From the NCBI RefSeq assembly GCF_046630445.1, contig NC_092341.1, forward strand, positions 258,150,001 to 258,214,000: a DNA stretch of 64,000 bases, read 5' to 3'. How positions within the stretch are numbered: the stretch's first letter is position 1; each line of letters begins with the position of its first letter. The notes under the pieces are model-generated. The model saw only the letters and a list, made by a program, of their open reading frames with translations. It was not told the origin of the DNA and made no database searches. Both the position numbers and the translations under genes were made by a program. Source of the stretch: Rutidosis leptorrhynchoides. Lineage: Eukaryota; Streptophyta; Magnoliopsida; Asterales; Asteraceae. Of the stretch, positions 1-10,446 are shown one piece after another.

Positions 1-1290
1 TTACTTTAATGAAAACATAAGCTATAAAACTTAGATTTTCATCTTGTAAAGTATATGTAAGCTTTCAAGATTTTGTTTATGACAAAATAAGTAGACCATA
101 AGCTATAGAAACTTAGATCTTTCATATGTATGTGAAGTTATAACTAGAAAGTTATACTTCCATGTTCTTGAAATTATAAAGTTAACTTTAGTTCAAGAAA
201 GTATGAGATCAAGATTAACTTGTAATACTTGACCATTTAACCAACATCCACGAATTCAAACATGCTCAAAATGAAGAAATAAGCTAAATAAACAAGTAAC
301 AAGTTCATGGTTGTTCATACTTTTAAAGATTAAAGCCAAGGCTTTAATCTTTAAGAAAGTAAACTTTAAGTTTACAACATGAACTTCAAGTATGATTTTA
401 CAACATGAACTTTCTTTCTTTAAAAACCTTAAGTGTTGAACCATGAACTAGTAAGTTTAGGTTCTTGTGTGTTCTTGTAAATACAAGATAATACGAAGAA
501 TTAAACTAGAAAGTTTGATTCTTGTACTAGTAAGTAAACAACAAAAAGAACAAGTAACAAACAAGCAAAAGAATGATGATGATGAGTGCTCTAGGTGGCG
601 GTTTTAGATGAAGAAAAAGGAGAAGAAAAGTCTCATGTTACTTACAATATTTGAGAGCAAATGAGAGAAAAGGAGAAGTATTTTTGTGTGTGTGAAAAGT
701 GAAATGAGAACAAATGAAGAATACAAGTTATAAGTAATAAAAAAAAAATTTGAACACTCCCTTTGCTATGTGGTGGCCGACGGTTTCATCAAGAAAGGGG
801 GGAATGGAAATGTCCACAAGTCCCTTGCATGTATTTGGCTCAAAGTATTAATAAAGTGAGTTGTTATGGGAAAGTGTTGTAATGGAACAAGTAACTAGTC
901 TTCACATGACACTAACTAACTAGTTAAGTCTTAATGGACTACTTACAACAAAAGGGCTCCTAAATTAATCCATTAAGATAAGTAGGGTGGGCTTCTAAGT
1001 CCATATCAAATAATAAAAGCCCAAGTTCAAGTAATTAACAAATTAATCCAACAAAGCCCAAGTAATTAACTAGTAACCTTAGTTAATTAAAAATGATTAA
1101 TAAAACTTAATCATGAATGCAAATAATATCCGGAATATTATTCGTGAAAAGTTCGTGTGTCACAAAGACGTGTCGGGTAATTAAAAGTCAATAATGGTGA
1201 CAAGTAAATGTAATAAAATACATTCGTTAAAACACAAGTATTAATAATAAATATTATTAATTAAACGTCGAAAAAACCAGGGTTGTTACA
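1..1290 (-). mobile_element. Ty3/gypsy LTR, partial at left edge
   Basis: Read on the minus strand, this begins at 1290 with TGTAACAACCC, a typical gypsy LTR start. It runs through AT-rich U3 sequence and then a pyrimidine-rich, UTR-like stretch around 600-760. The left end lies outside the window. No purine tract lies just outside position 1290, so this is more likely the 5' LTR of a minus-strand element extending left, or a solo LTR, than a 3' LTR. No ORF in it looks real. Confidence 0.6.
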
Positions 1291-2736
1291 TTACAGATTC
1301 GACAAGGACATGAATATACCAACCATTTAATAATTTTATATTTATTTCTATCATAAAAAATCATAGAAAAGAATAGAAAATGTGTACTTGTTTGGACTGG
1401 AAGATGATGTTGCTGATATTGCATAAAATCTTTCCAACAACTTGATGATATCTTCCTTATCCTTTCCAAAATAGATTCCATCTTCTTTCTTTCCGTAACC
1501 AATTATCAAAACGTGTTTGATTCATCTTTTGTAATAGTGTAAATGGAACTATCGATATGATCTCTATTTGTCTCAAGATGATTGGACAAATTCATAAGAA
1601 ATATAATTAGAAGATCACTCGACTCTTGTTCATTTCACCATCAAGACCAACAACAAAAATTGCCATTAAATCTTGATTCTCGTTGTTAAAATTGATGAAT
1701 GCTTTTATTGTCCTTTCCCATAATAATGCCTTTTAACAAAAGCGTTATATATAACCATCTGGATTTAACAAAAGTGATAAATAGATAATCACTTTCCTAA
1801 CTGTTGCGTATGCTTTCAGTAGAAATGAAAAACAATCATTTTCCAAAAGAATCAAGACAACCGCATATCATTTACTCCATATGTCCCAAATATTCACAAT
1901 TTGACACAAAACCCAAAAAATCGTAGAAGGTTTGTCGAACAGATCCATGTGCTTGATCCACCATCATAATCTCCATTCATCAACGATTCCATTTTTATGT
2001 CAAGTTCTTCACACATATTCATCATCCATAATTATCATGAAAAATACTTTATAGATTTGTTAGAAATTGAGTATGAATTGACTGCCGAATTCGTTCTTGA
2101 ATCGTGTAATCACTGTCTCTATAAAGTATTTCGACCCTACGATTTCCTTGGTTGCACGAAATCTTTACAGGGATAAGACAAGAACACAATCAGTGTTTTT
2201 GGCAATGAAATCACTGATCAAATTGTTAGAGAATATGTGTGTGTTTTCTGTTTGTTGATATGAAAGCAAAAACATATTCCTATATTTATAGGAAGCGAAA
2301 ATGTGCGAGTGAAAGTACGCAACCTTTCAACCAAAGGATGTAACCCTTCAACGAAAAGATGCAACTTTTCGTTCACACCTAATGGAAAATGGTGGAATTT
2401 TAAACCTTTTCAATACCACAATTTCCATAACAGTATCAAGTTAACTCTTACGGACGTGTACTCCACACCCTCCAAACCCGTTATAAGTATAACTTGAATA
2501 CCTTTGCTTTCAAGTAAATCTCAATTAACTAAAATGATTGTTGATAACACTAAAATCACCAACTAAAACATTATGGCTAAATTCTTGCACGATCATAGAT
2601 GTAGCAAGTGGACCCAAACTTGTTAATGTATTGGTATAGGTAGCTCATGTTCACGGTCAATATCTTCTTCTTTTTTTCCTCTCCCCTTTTGATCTTTTTA
2701 AAAAGAAAATTGCACAATTATTTATTCTTTCTCTGA
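1291..2736. other. intergenic, old LTR-like remnant
   Basis: No gene is visible. The part around 2030-2500, read on the minus strand, has a TATA motif (CTATAAATATAGG, near 2278-2292) followed by a leader-like stretch rich in ACAAACAGAAAACAC. This resembles the middle of a Copia LTR, but I found no partner LTR or clear ends. The short ORFs at 1257-1502 and 2303-2497 show no recognisable protein. Confidence 0.3.
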
Positions 2737-3349
2737 TGTGTTCTCGAGTTTTTTTTAGGTGGAAAAGAGTGGGAAAGAATGAGGAGGAGAGAATAATAAT
2801 GAAAAAGAATGTAATATAATATATGTTATGTATATTCTCGAGTTGAGAACAGAGTGAAAGAAATGAATGAAAACTAAGTTTATATATGTATATATATAAC
2901 CAATATTATGTAAAGCATCTTATATATATCTATATCTAATATCTTACATATCATGGGAGTATAAAAGTGAAAATAGCAGGGGGCATCAACATACGTACAT
3001 TAATACGATATTATGATATTGTATGAATATATTTTTTAAGGTTATAATGGATGACAATTGCTACTATGAATACAATTACGGAGTTACAATACATACGAAA
3101 TCATCTAAAAGGGTGATGGAGTAACAGACATAAGAGATAAAATAGTCTTTTAGATGTATAAAAATTGTTTCCACTCTAATCATCTCAAAATTGAGAGGAT
3201 TACAATCTAATTAAAATGGCTATGTATTCTCCCCTCAAACTCTTTCCTCTCTACTCTTTTCCTTTCTAAAAAAAACTCAAGAATGCATGATGAGTCTTCT
3301 CTCCATCCAATTCCTTTCCTTTCTATCAGAAAATAAACTCGAGAACACA
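2737..3349. mobile_element. foldback / MITE-like element
   Basis: Perfect 15-bp inverted ends (TGTGTTCTCGAGTTT at 2737-2751 and its complement at 3335-3349) bound about 613 bp. The inverted similarity continues imperfectly on both sides: the sequence after the left end (AGGTGGAAAAGAGTGGG) resembles the complement of 3225-3280, and TTTCTCTGA outside the left end resembles the complement of CCTGAGAGAAAC outside the right end. The true ends may therefore be a little further out. The interior is AT-rich with no ORF. I see no clear target duplication, so the superfamily is open. Confidence 0.5.
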
Positions 3350-3431
3350 GCCTGAGAGAAACCCATACATACTAAGTGATGCATACCATATCTATTGACT
3401 ATATGAGGGATCTTCATATCTTAAGCCCTTA

Positions 3432-3975
3432 TGTTAGGATAAAATCTTAGCAATTTAGATTGGAGTTTCGTTGTCAATTAAATAGACACAGTTTAATGAA
3501 TTCATGAGGGCCGGACGTTAAACGTTTTAAGAGGTAATTTTGTGCTTAAAGTGTAAGTAACATGGTATAGGTATAAATACCATGTTACATCACAAATCAC
3601 CTCAAGTATTTAGCCAATAAAAAAACACTAGTAATTTTGAGAGAACACCTGTGTGTGTTTGCTCTCAATTCCCCATTCCGACCAATAGCTCAAGAAAGTT
3701 TGTGGTAATCAATCCAATCTTGGTATTGATTTCCACCAAGATCTATTGTAATCAAGCAATAATTAATATTACATGTTTATGTTAGTTTGAATCTGATTAT
3801 TTAATTGCTTTGATAACTTTGGTTTTACAAATTGCATATTATTGTTTTATTATTACAATTTCACACACAAACACACCTACAGACATATACACCATCGTCA
3901 TATTCATCATTCATAACTGTGGCATCGATCCAAACACTTTGAACACGAAATCGAAGCTCAAATCGTTCACTAACA
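3432..3975 (+). repeat. element O 5' LTR
   Basis: 544 bp, starting TGTTAGGATAAAATC and ending CACTAACA directly before the primer site. It matches the two halves of the 3' LTR (9237-9410 and 16599-16940) with scattered substitutions and small indels, so the insertion is not recent. The ORF at 3810-4016 is a by-product of LTR sequence. Confidence 0.85.
3572..3579 (+). promoter_or_regulatory. TATA box in element O 5' LTR
   Basis: TATAAATA inside the imperfect palindrome GGTATAGGTATAAATACC. It lies about 140 bp into the LTR, the usual place for the core promoter of a short LTR. Confidence 0.55.
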
Positions 3976-3976
3976 G

Positions 3977-3988
3977 TGGTATCATAGC
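3977..3988 (+). other. primer binding site, initiator tRNA-Met
   Basis: TGGTATCATAGC starts two bases after the LTR end. It differs by one base from the standard plant initiator-Met primer site TGGTATCAGAGC, which fits a decayed element. Confidence 0.8.
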
Positions 3989-4427
3989 AAAAGAGCTAAG
4001 GCTCGTCGATCCATAGCTTGATTTCGTGTTGAATTTGCTCAAAAATCGTTCTAGATCTCGTATTTGACTTTTTTTTTTTTACTTTTTGGCATTTTAATGA
4101 TCTAGCACGAATTGGATAAAACTATGATTTGAGAAAGCTTGGTAATCATCTAGTTAATGGTTCTCTAAATTTACAGCTTCTAATTTACTGTTTTGAGCAT
4201 GATCTAAGAAATTTTTTGTTTTTGAGTTCATTAGACTGAAATTGATTAATTCGTGAATTTTGGTTATTTATTTGGAAAATATGTTAATGGAGATGTGTTT
4301 GACGGGTTATAATGCTACTGTCTGCCAAATTTCATGAATTTTCACTGAGTTTTGAGGACTTTTCCATTTACACCACCACAAACCACCATGCACCACCACC
4401 GGAAACCCTTAATTCACTCAAGAATTG

Positions 4428-4520
4428 TAACCGTACGGATTCACATTCAATCCGTACGGATTAAGAACGTAACCGGACGGATATAAGCAACCGTATCACG
4501 TAACCGTACGAATTCAAAAA
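4428..4520 (+). repeat. cluster of CCGTACGGAT palindromes in O leader
   Basis: About four copies of (A)ACCGTACGGATT or its variants, one forming the perfect palindrome ATCCGTACGGAT. They lie in the untranslated leader between primer site and gag. The stretch 3989-4427 before it is AT-rich leader with no ORF. Confidence 0.6.
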
Positions 4521-4847
4521 TTAAGAAAAGTTTAAGCATTATTTAACGAAGAAGAAGGACTTTCGTCAAAATTTTAACGAAAAGGACCGCTGTTACAAAG
4601 TTTCTTTTGAAGAAGGGGGCTATCTGTTAAAAATTAAGGACTGGCTGTGCAAAGTTGCAGTTTCAACATGGACTGTTTTTGTTAATTTTGAAACTGAAAT
4701 CAGAAAATCACTGCACGACAAAATAGTCGGGGACTGTTTCTGCCAACTCTCCAAAGTTATTTTATTTTTCACCTTTTTCACAAAATTTTGAGCTTTTTCA
4801 GTTTTTGACCCCCTTGTTTTAATTTTTAATATTTTTACCACCAAATA

Positions 4848-5190
4848 GTCATTTTTAATCAATTTTTCGCACTGATTTCAAATTTGAACTCCGTTTTTAA
4901 ACGAAACTTCATTTTTAATCAGTTTTTCACACTGATTTCAAAACTCCGTTTTTAACTTAGACTTCGTTTTTAATCAGTTTTTCGCACTGATTTCAAATAT
5001 AAACTCCGTTTTTAAACAAAACTTCATTTTTAATCAGTCTTTCACAATGATTTCAAATTTAAACTCCGTTTTTAACTGAAACTTCATTTTAATCAGTTTT
5101 CCGCACTTATTCCGAATTTAAAGTACGTTTTCAATCGAAACATCAGTTTAAGCAGTTTTCACGCCGATTCCAATTTTAAAGTTGGATTTT
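4848..5190 (+). repeat. 58-60 bp tandem array in O leader
   Basis: About six degenerate copies of a unit containing AATCAGTTTTTCGCACTGA, then AAACTCCGTTTTTAAACG. The CACTGATTTC block recurs near 4870, 4930, 4988, 5045, 5102 and 5163. It ends about 220 bp before the gag-like ORF. ORFs crossing it are not real. Confidence 0.8.
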
Positions 5191-5409
5191 GACCAAAACG
5201 TCAACTCTTTGAGCGAAAGTCAAACGTTGACTAATTTTTGGAATTTCGCGAATCTGTCGGATTGTCAGGTTTTCACAGGAAAAAATTGATACGCTTAAGA
5301 ACTGACTCCAAAAGTCAATACTTGGCTGACTTTGTTTGTAACTCACGAGGGTTTCTGTCTGCGTTTGAAAATTTTTCACATGGTTTATACATTGTAATTG
5401 TAGGACGCA

Positions 5410-7070
5410 ATGGAGCAAATGATTAAAGAAAATGCATCTGTTAAGGAAGCAAAGGCAGATGTTTGTGCTACAAGACTCAAGATAAAACGTTCTGAAAAGG
5501 TCGAACTCATTCCTAAACCTTCTTTATTTGATAATGATCACTATTTAAAGACCAAAATGGTGCCCACTAGGGTTTCTACCGATAAATCGGAAATTGAGTT
5601 TTCAAATGAAAGATACAGACAACCTATTCCGGTTATAGTTTTAAATCCAAATGAGGTTGATCTAAGTCAGGTTTATTTTGACAAACTTTTTGGTGATAAA
5701 AATCTTTTTGAGGGAATGTCAACCTCAAAGAGGTATATAACAGTAAAGTACAACTCTACTGTCGAACCTCCCTCAAGGTATCTCAAACTGCCTCCGACCA
5801 CACCTAAGAATGTTTCTATAGGTGCTCAAACATCTACCTTAGAGGTTGGATCGAATGTCTTATACTGTGAAGGTCTAGCACATGAACTTAAGGACTTTAG
5901 TGATTCACTATTGACCAAGTTTAACAATGTCGAACGTAGGTTAGAGTAATCTAGGTCTAAATCACTAGATCACTTCTTAGAGTCTCAACCCAAGACTCCA
6001 GAAGTTATGATAGAACCGCAACCTGAGAAACAACCTCTCTCATTAGGAATTCAGGATGCTGATAAGAATTTAACTCAGTTTGTTGATAAGCTAGAACGAG
6101 ATAACATAGATCTGCAAATTAAGTGCGAGACTTATAAGAGAATTCTAGCAACAATTGAGAAGATTCCCGAAGTTCTTAAGATAGGTCCCACTTATGAATT
6201 TCTAACTATGTAGTTGTCTCTATAGATGACCCAGTAGCAGAAATTTAGGAGTTGAAATGATCTGTGAACCTACTTGAAAAGGAAAATCAAACTTTGCGTG
6301 ATCAATGTGATTCCTTAAAAAATATGAACGTACTCAATAGTACTATTTATGTTGAACCTGATAAGTCTATTATTGATAGGAAATACAAGATCCCAAAGAA
6401 TGACTCTATGACCGGTTCTTACAGAATGTGTCCCGAACTCAATGCTGAACAAGCTTCCACTGACATTCCAAAACCAAAAGTGTCAGTTGGTACCAAAGTT
6501 ACCGAGGCTGAGTTGCCCAATGCTTCAACCTCTACACCCAAGAAAGTTGTAAAGCAAGTTAATTTCTCTGAGATAAAACCCAAACCTTGGTTATATCAAC
6601 CCTTGATGTACTCGGAGCCGGTTTCGAGTAAAACATCAAAGACCATAGAGACCCCCAAACTGAAAGATCGAGGTTCTCCAAAGTCAACGGTGACACTGAG
6701 AAAATCATCCTCGAAGCCAAAGGGACCGCAGGTTACCCAACCCAAGAAATCTCTTTCCCCGAGCAAAAGGTTTACTCCGGTTACAAGGCAAAACTGAATC
6801 GTTCGTTTCTGGAAGCTTCTTATGGGAAAAATGGGAAGATTACAGAATTTTATGATCAATATGGTTAGTTTCCACACAAACCTAAGAAACCTTCCATCGG
6901 ATCAAGGAAAACCATACCTACCAAAATTGACTTTGTTTCTAAACCTAAAAGAAATTCGTTTTCTCAACAAGTGTCAAATAAGAAGTGGACAACCAAACCA
7001 AATTTGTCACCAAGTTCCACTTTTTCTACAAAATCAGTTAAGTACTCTTCTAAAGAGTTACTCAAGTTAA
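5410..7070 (+). pseudogene. element O gag-like polyprotein remnant
   Basis: A broken reading frame starting with an ATG at 5410. The first frame runs to a stop at 5947-5949 and continues in the same frame to 6213. The reading then shifts to 6264-6797 and shifts again near 6780. Visible features are charged, coiled-coil-like segments (for example KLERDNIDLQIKCETYKRI near 6090-6160 and NLLEKENQTLRDQCDSLKN near 6267-6325) and a Lys/Ser/Pro-rich basic stretch near 6540-6790. There is no zinc knuckle, no Asp-Ser-Gly protease site and no RT. The pattern resembles the long gag-to-protease spacer of large Copia polyproteins, but that is recollection, not alignment. The shifts and stops make it non-functional. 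Confidence 0.5.
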
Positions 7071-7639
7071 AGCCACGATCTATGATTATGGCTAAACTGA
7101 TGATTTTAATTCTCCATTGATTCAACGAAAACTATTTTCGAATGATACACCGTGTACCAAATCAAGGTGGAATTCAATGAGCATAAGTAAAATCGATAAC
7201 ACCTACAAATGGTATTCGAAATCATTTTCAAAATAATTTGACTTCACTACGGCTTGTCCATATTTCAGTGGACAACCCAGTCTTCAAACGTTTTTCAATC
7301 TTTCAAGTCTAGTATGTAATTTTTATTGGTTTTATTTTAAAATATAAAAACCAAAAATACGTCTTTATTTTCTATAATAAATAATACAAAAATATTTTCT
7401 TTTGTTTATGGCTTTTGTACACATAACAGTGCAAAACCCGTTCTTTAGTGTTTTTCTTGCAGGCTGAATCGTCAATTCATCAGTTATCGAGGTTTGATGA
7501 AAACAAGAGGACCAACCTTGTTTAAAGGGGGAGTGAACTTGTCAAAATCTATCCTTCTAAACATGTAAATGTTGTGGGGGAGTAGGCTATATTATCTTAT
7601 CCTCAAAATCAATTGATAAAGGTGTAAAGTCACCTCAAA
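7071..7639 (+). other. element O internal, non-coding
   Basis: AT-rich sequence after the gag-like frame, including GGGGGAG tracts near 7527 and 7575. A TTTTTCTTGCAGG motif near 7450 looks like a splice acceptor, but I see no matching exon. No catalytic pol motif appears in any frame. Confidence 0.5.
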
Positions 7640-8420
7640 CGGAAGTAAAGTCTTTCGCTAAGACAAAACTGTCTGGATTAAGTCAGAAGTTGTAGTCCAG
7701 AATGGCTGAAGGAGTTTCGAAAAATCTTGAAAAGAAATCATGCTTATCGGCTAGAAGTCCTCCTGATGGCATTCATCAAAATGATAAGGTTGAGCTTCAA
7801 CATCAAACATGGCCTGGAGGTCAAACTTATCTTGATGAGGGAGATCTGTTTCGTTCAACAGAGAGGCAATATGACACAACTTCGGTAGATTTATCAGACC
7901 TCCGAAAGGATGATCTCCTTAAACGATCAGTCAGCTTCTAAGCCTAATAACACACACTCCTTGAAGAGTGCAAAACTGAAAGAGATGTGTCACCTCATGA
8001 CATATCAATGACTTCGAAACTCGATGTAACATCTTCCTACATTACATCGATTTTGACCGACACCAATGCGGTGTTAGGTACTGTTAGAATGCTTGGTATA
8101 ACCAAGAGCAACAAAGTCGCACAAAAGTTCCATGATACTTCAATCATGGGGTCGGATAGCTTGTTAACGCCATCTGAAACTTCGGTGACCAGTGATCCTC
8201 AACATCCAACGAGGTTAAACTTGGACCAGCCCAATTCCGGTGAGGTCTCCCAAATCCGAAAAAATTTTGGTTACAGAAAACTTGTCTAGTATAACAACTA
8301 GCATGCATGTTTTAAACCTGTCTAGTGTAACAACTAGCTAGACTTTAAAAAAAAAAAAAAAAAAAAACGTTTTCTAAAGATCCTGTTTTCCCCGAGGATC
8401 AAATTTTTATAACAAAAACT
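7640..8420 (+). repeat. 3' module shared with elements B and E
   Basis: Aligns by eye with 57660-58680 in B and with the complement of about 61930-63000 in E. Anchors in order are GGAAGTAAAGTCTT, GAAGTTGT.GTCCAGA, CGAAAAATCT.GAAAAG, GGAT.ATCTCCTTAAA, and a final block with ACTAGCTAGACTTT followed by GATCAAATTTTTATA. In one frame O still reads GSKVFR followed by EVVVQ, as B and E do, but with stops. The ORFs 7702-7941 and 7987-8289 run over it in another frame. An A22 run lies at 8347-8368. Confidence 0.6.
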
Positions 8421-9125
8421 CATGTATCTTGCTCATCTTGCTCCTTTTAACCCGGAGTGATTTTGTTAGAGTTTGATACTTGTATCGTGTCGCATTCCTA
8501 AAACCAAGGAATAGTTGTGGTTGGGACAACCAACCTTACACAATATCATAACAGTCTTTGAGATTTCATCGTAATTTGTTGTATCAACCAACCAAGCACG
8601 GTGCACGTGAAGATTCAAGAATTTCAAATGTCAAATGGTTGATTATAGAGAAGATAATGTTATGTTTAACAACAAGTTACGAGACATCTTCAATGGGTCT
8701 TCTACTCACGCTTTCGTAACTAAAAGACAAATCTATAGGGTAATGACCACTACTCAACGCTTCTGCTACGCAAAGTTAATCTTCAGAGTAGTTATTTAAG
8801 ATTGAGTGATGTCCACTACTCAACAGTTTCACATCACAAGTTTATTCAACAACTGAGGGGGAGCATTCAGATATCAGTTTATCAAGTTTAATCCTCTCAG
8901 TTCCATCATTCAATTCAAGAATCATAATGCTTCAACAAATGTTGCTGCAAATATTAAATGTCTAAAGAAATTCAATATGAAGATCTTATCAAATCTGCAA
9001 CATTCAAGAGATAGCTAAATTTGAAGAATTTTTTTGTTGTGATCTTCATCAATATACAAGCGCTTCAGAGACATCCACAGTCCGAGCCACGGCAATGTAA
9101 AGTTCAGAAGATAAAGAAGAGTCGG
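8421..9125 (+). other. element O internal, non-coding
   Basis: No ORF of note. It holds a short direct repeat, ACCACTACTCAACGCTTC near 8747 and TCCACTACTCAACAGTTTC near 8811, and the usual AT-rich 3' untranslated sequence of the element. Confidence 0.4.
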
Positions 9126-9236
9126 ACACAACTCATATCTTAGGGGGAGATTAAAAGGATTTTATCCTGTTCGATTAAAGATGCGAGTTGGTGTAGATGT
9201 TTTGCGTATGACACAATTCACATCTTAGGGGGAGAT
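9126..9236 (+). other. duplicated polypurine tract before O 3' LTR
   Basis: CTTAGGGGGAGATT occurs twice, ending near 9152 and 9237, each preceded by a similar GACACAA.TCA.AT context. The second copy abuts the 3' LTR start TGTTAGG at 9237 and is the likely plus-strand primer. The first is followed by AAAAGGATTTTATCC instead of an LTR. Confidence 0.7.
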
Positions 9237-9410
9237 TGTTAGGATAAAATCCTAGCAATTTAGATTGGATTTTCGTTGTCAATTAAATAGACACAGTTTA
9301 ATGAATTCATAAGGGCCGGACGTTAAACGTTTTAAGAGGTAATTTTGTGCTTAAAGTGTAAGTAACATGGTAAAGGTATAAATACCTTGTTACATCCCAA
9401 ATAACCTTAA
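9237..9410 (+). repeat. element O 3' LTR, left part
   Basis: Starts TGTTAGGATAAAATCC and follows the 5' LTR to about AACCTTA, where element N1 interrupts it. Confidence 0.8.
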
Positions 9411-10425
9411 TGATACGCATAATGATCCGTCTCAAAAATAGGCAAGCGTCTCGGCAAAAATCCTACCTGGTACTACGCGTCCCGGAATGCGTACTTCTTT
9501 CCTCGAGATCCGTCTGACATCATCCCGGGAATTTTACCATGCAGGGAAAATGGCAAGACCAAGAACCCGGATGACATACACACAATCGGCACCATGCAGC
9601 CAGTCATGACAATCATAAAATCAAGCGTTGAGAAGCCAGTCATCATAATCATAACCGTGAAGAAACACTTGGAACAAGTGTTCGGTGAGACCCACCCGGC
9701 TAGACTGAGAGCACCGTGATGCCTCAGCCGAAATCAACCTGCCGTCAGTACCATCACGGCATTCCAACCCGACACGAAGATATTCTCCCGGGACAAGCAC
9801 GTTGTCCCGGAGAAAGTGAACTATCCCGGAGAAAGTTCACTATCCAGAAAAAGATGCTCTGTCCCTGAATGATCACCTGATAATGGAACGAGCATGCAAG
9901 CAAGTTGCATGCCACGTCAGCCCGTAAATCTAGGGAAGTTCATTAGGATCTGTTATTCCCCACGAAAAGGACACGTGTCATGTCACCCCTCGGGGATTGA
10001 CCAAGTTTGTTACAACCATGAAAGGGACATGTGCCACGTCACCATTCCCTCCTAAACATCTATAAATACATAAACAAGATCTTTCATTCGGATAACACTG
10101 GATGCATTAATGTTACTCTACCCAAATCAATTACGGTAACATCACTCCATTCGTTAAACCAATTCCGGCCGGTGCTCCGATCATCATCGGAATTAATCCT
10201 CACCCTTAGATATTAGCTTATTCGATTCCGATCGAATAAGGCTAATTCAATCGATTGTTTTACGTCCTTGAAATCCAGATTCCAAATCGGGGTTTGCACA
10301 ATTATTGGAGTTAAAACAATTAACCTACTCTTTATTCCAAATTAAGCACTCAAACCCGAAATCTAATCACACTTAACGATTTTGGTTTGATCACACCTCA
10401 AACCTTTAGCCATTAGAAAAACCCT
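9411..10425 (+). repeat. N1 5' LTR
   Basis: Starts TGATACGCATAATGATCCG and matches 15598-16598. It contains a short tandem of TATCCCGGAGAAAGTG-like units near 9795-9860, a G-box CACGTG at 9972-9977, and a TATAAATA core promoter at 10061-10068. The right end is set where the two LTRs diverge, after AAAAACCCT. Confidence 0.7.
10061..10068 (+). promoter_or_regulatory. TATA box, N1 5' LTR
   Basis: TATAAATA preceded by CCACGTCACC elements. The same motif is at 16234-16241 in the other LTR. Confidence 0.6.
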
Positions 10426-10443
10426 GGTGACGCATCGGGGAAC
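10425..10443 (+). other. putative primer binding site of N1
   Basis: TGGTGACGCATCGGGGAAC follows the LTR end directly and ends a few bases before the gag ATG at 10447. It begins with the usual TGG and has the GC-rich look of a tRNA 3' end complement. I cannot name the tRNA with certainty. Confidence 0.5.
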
Positions 10444-10446
10444 GAT

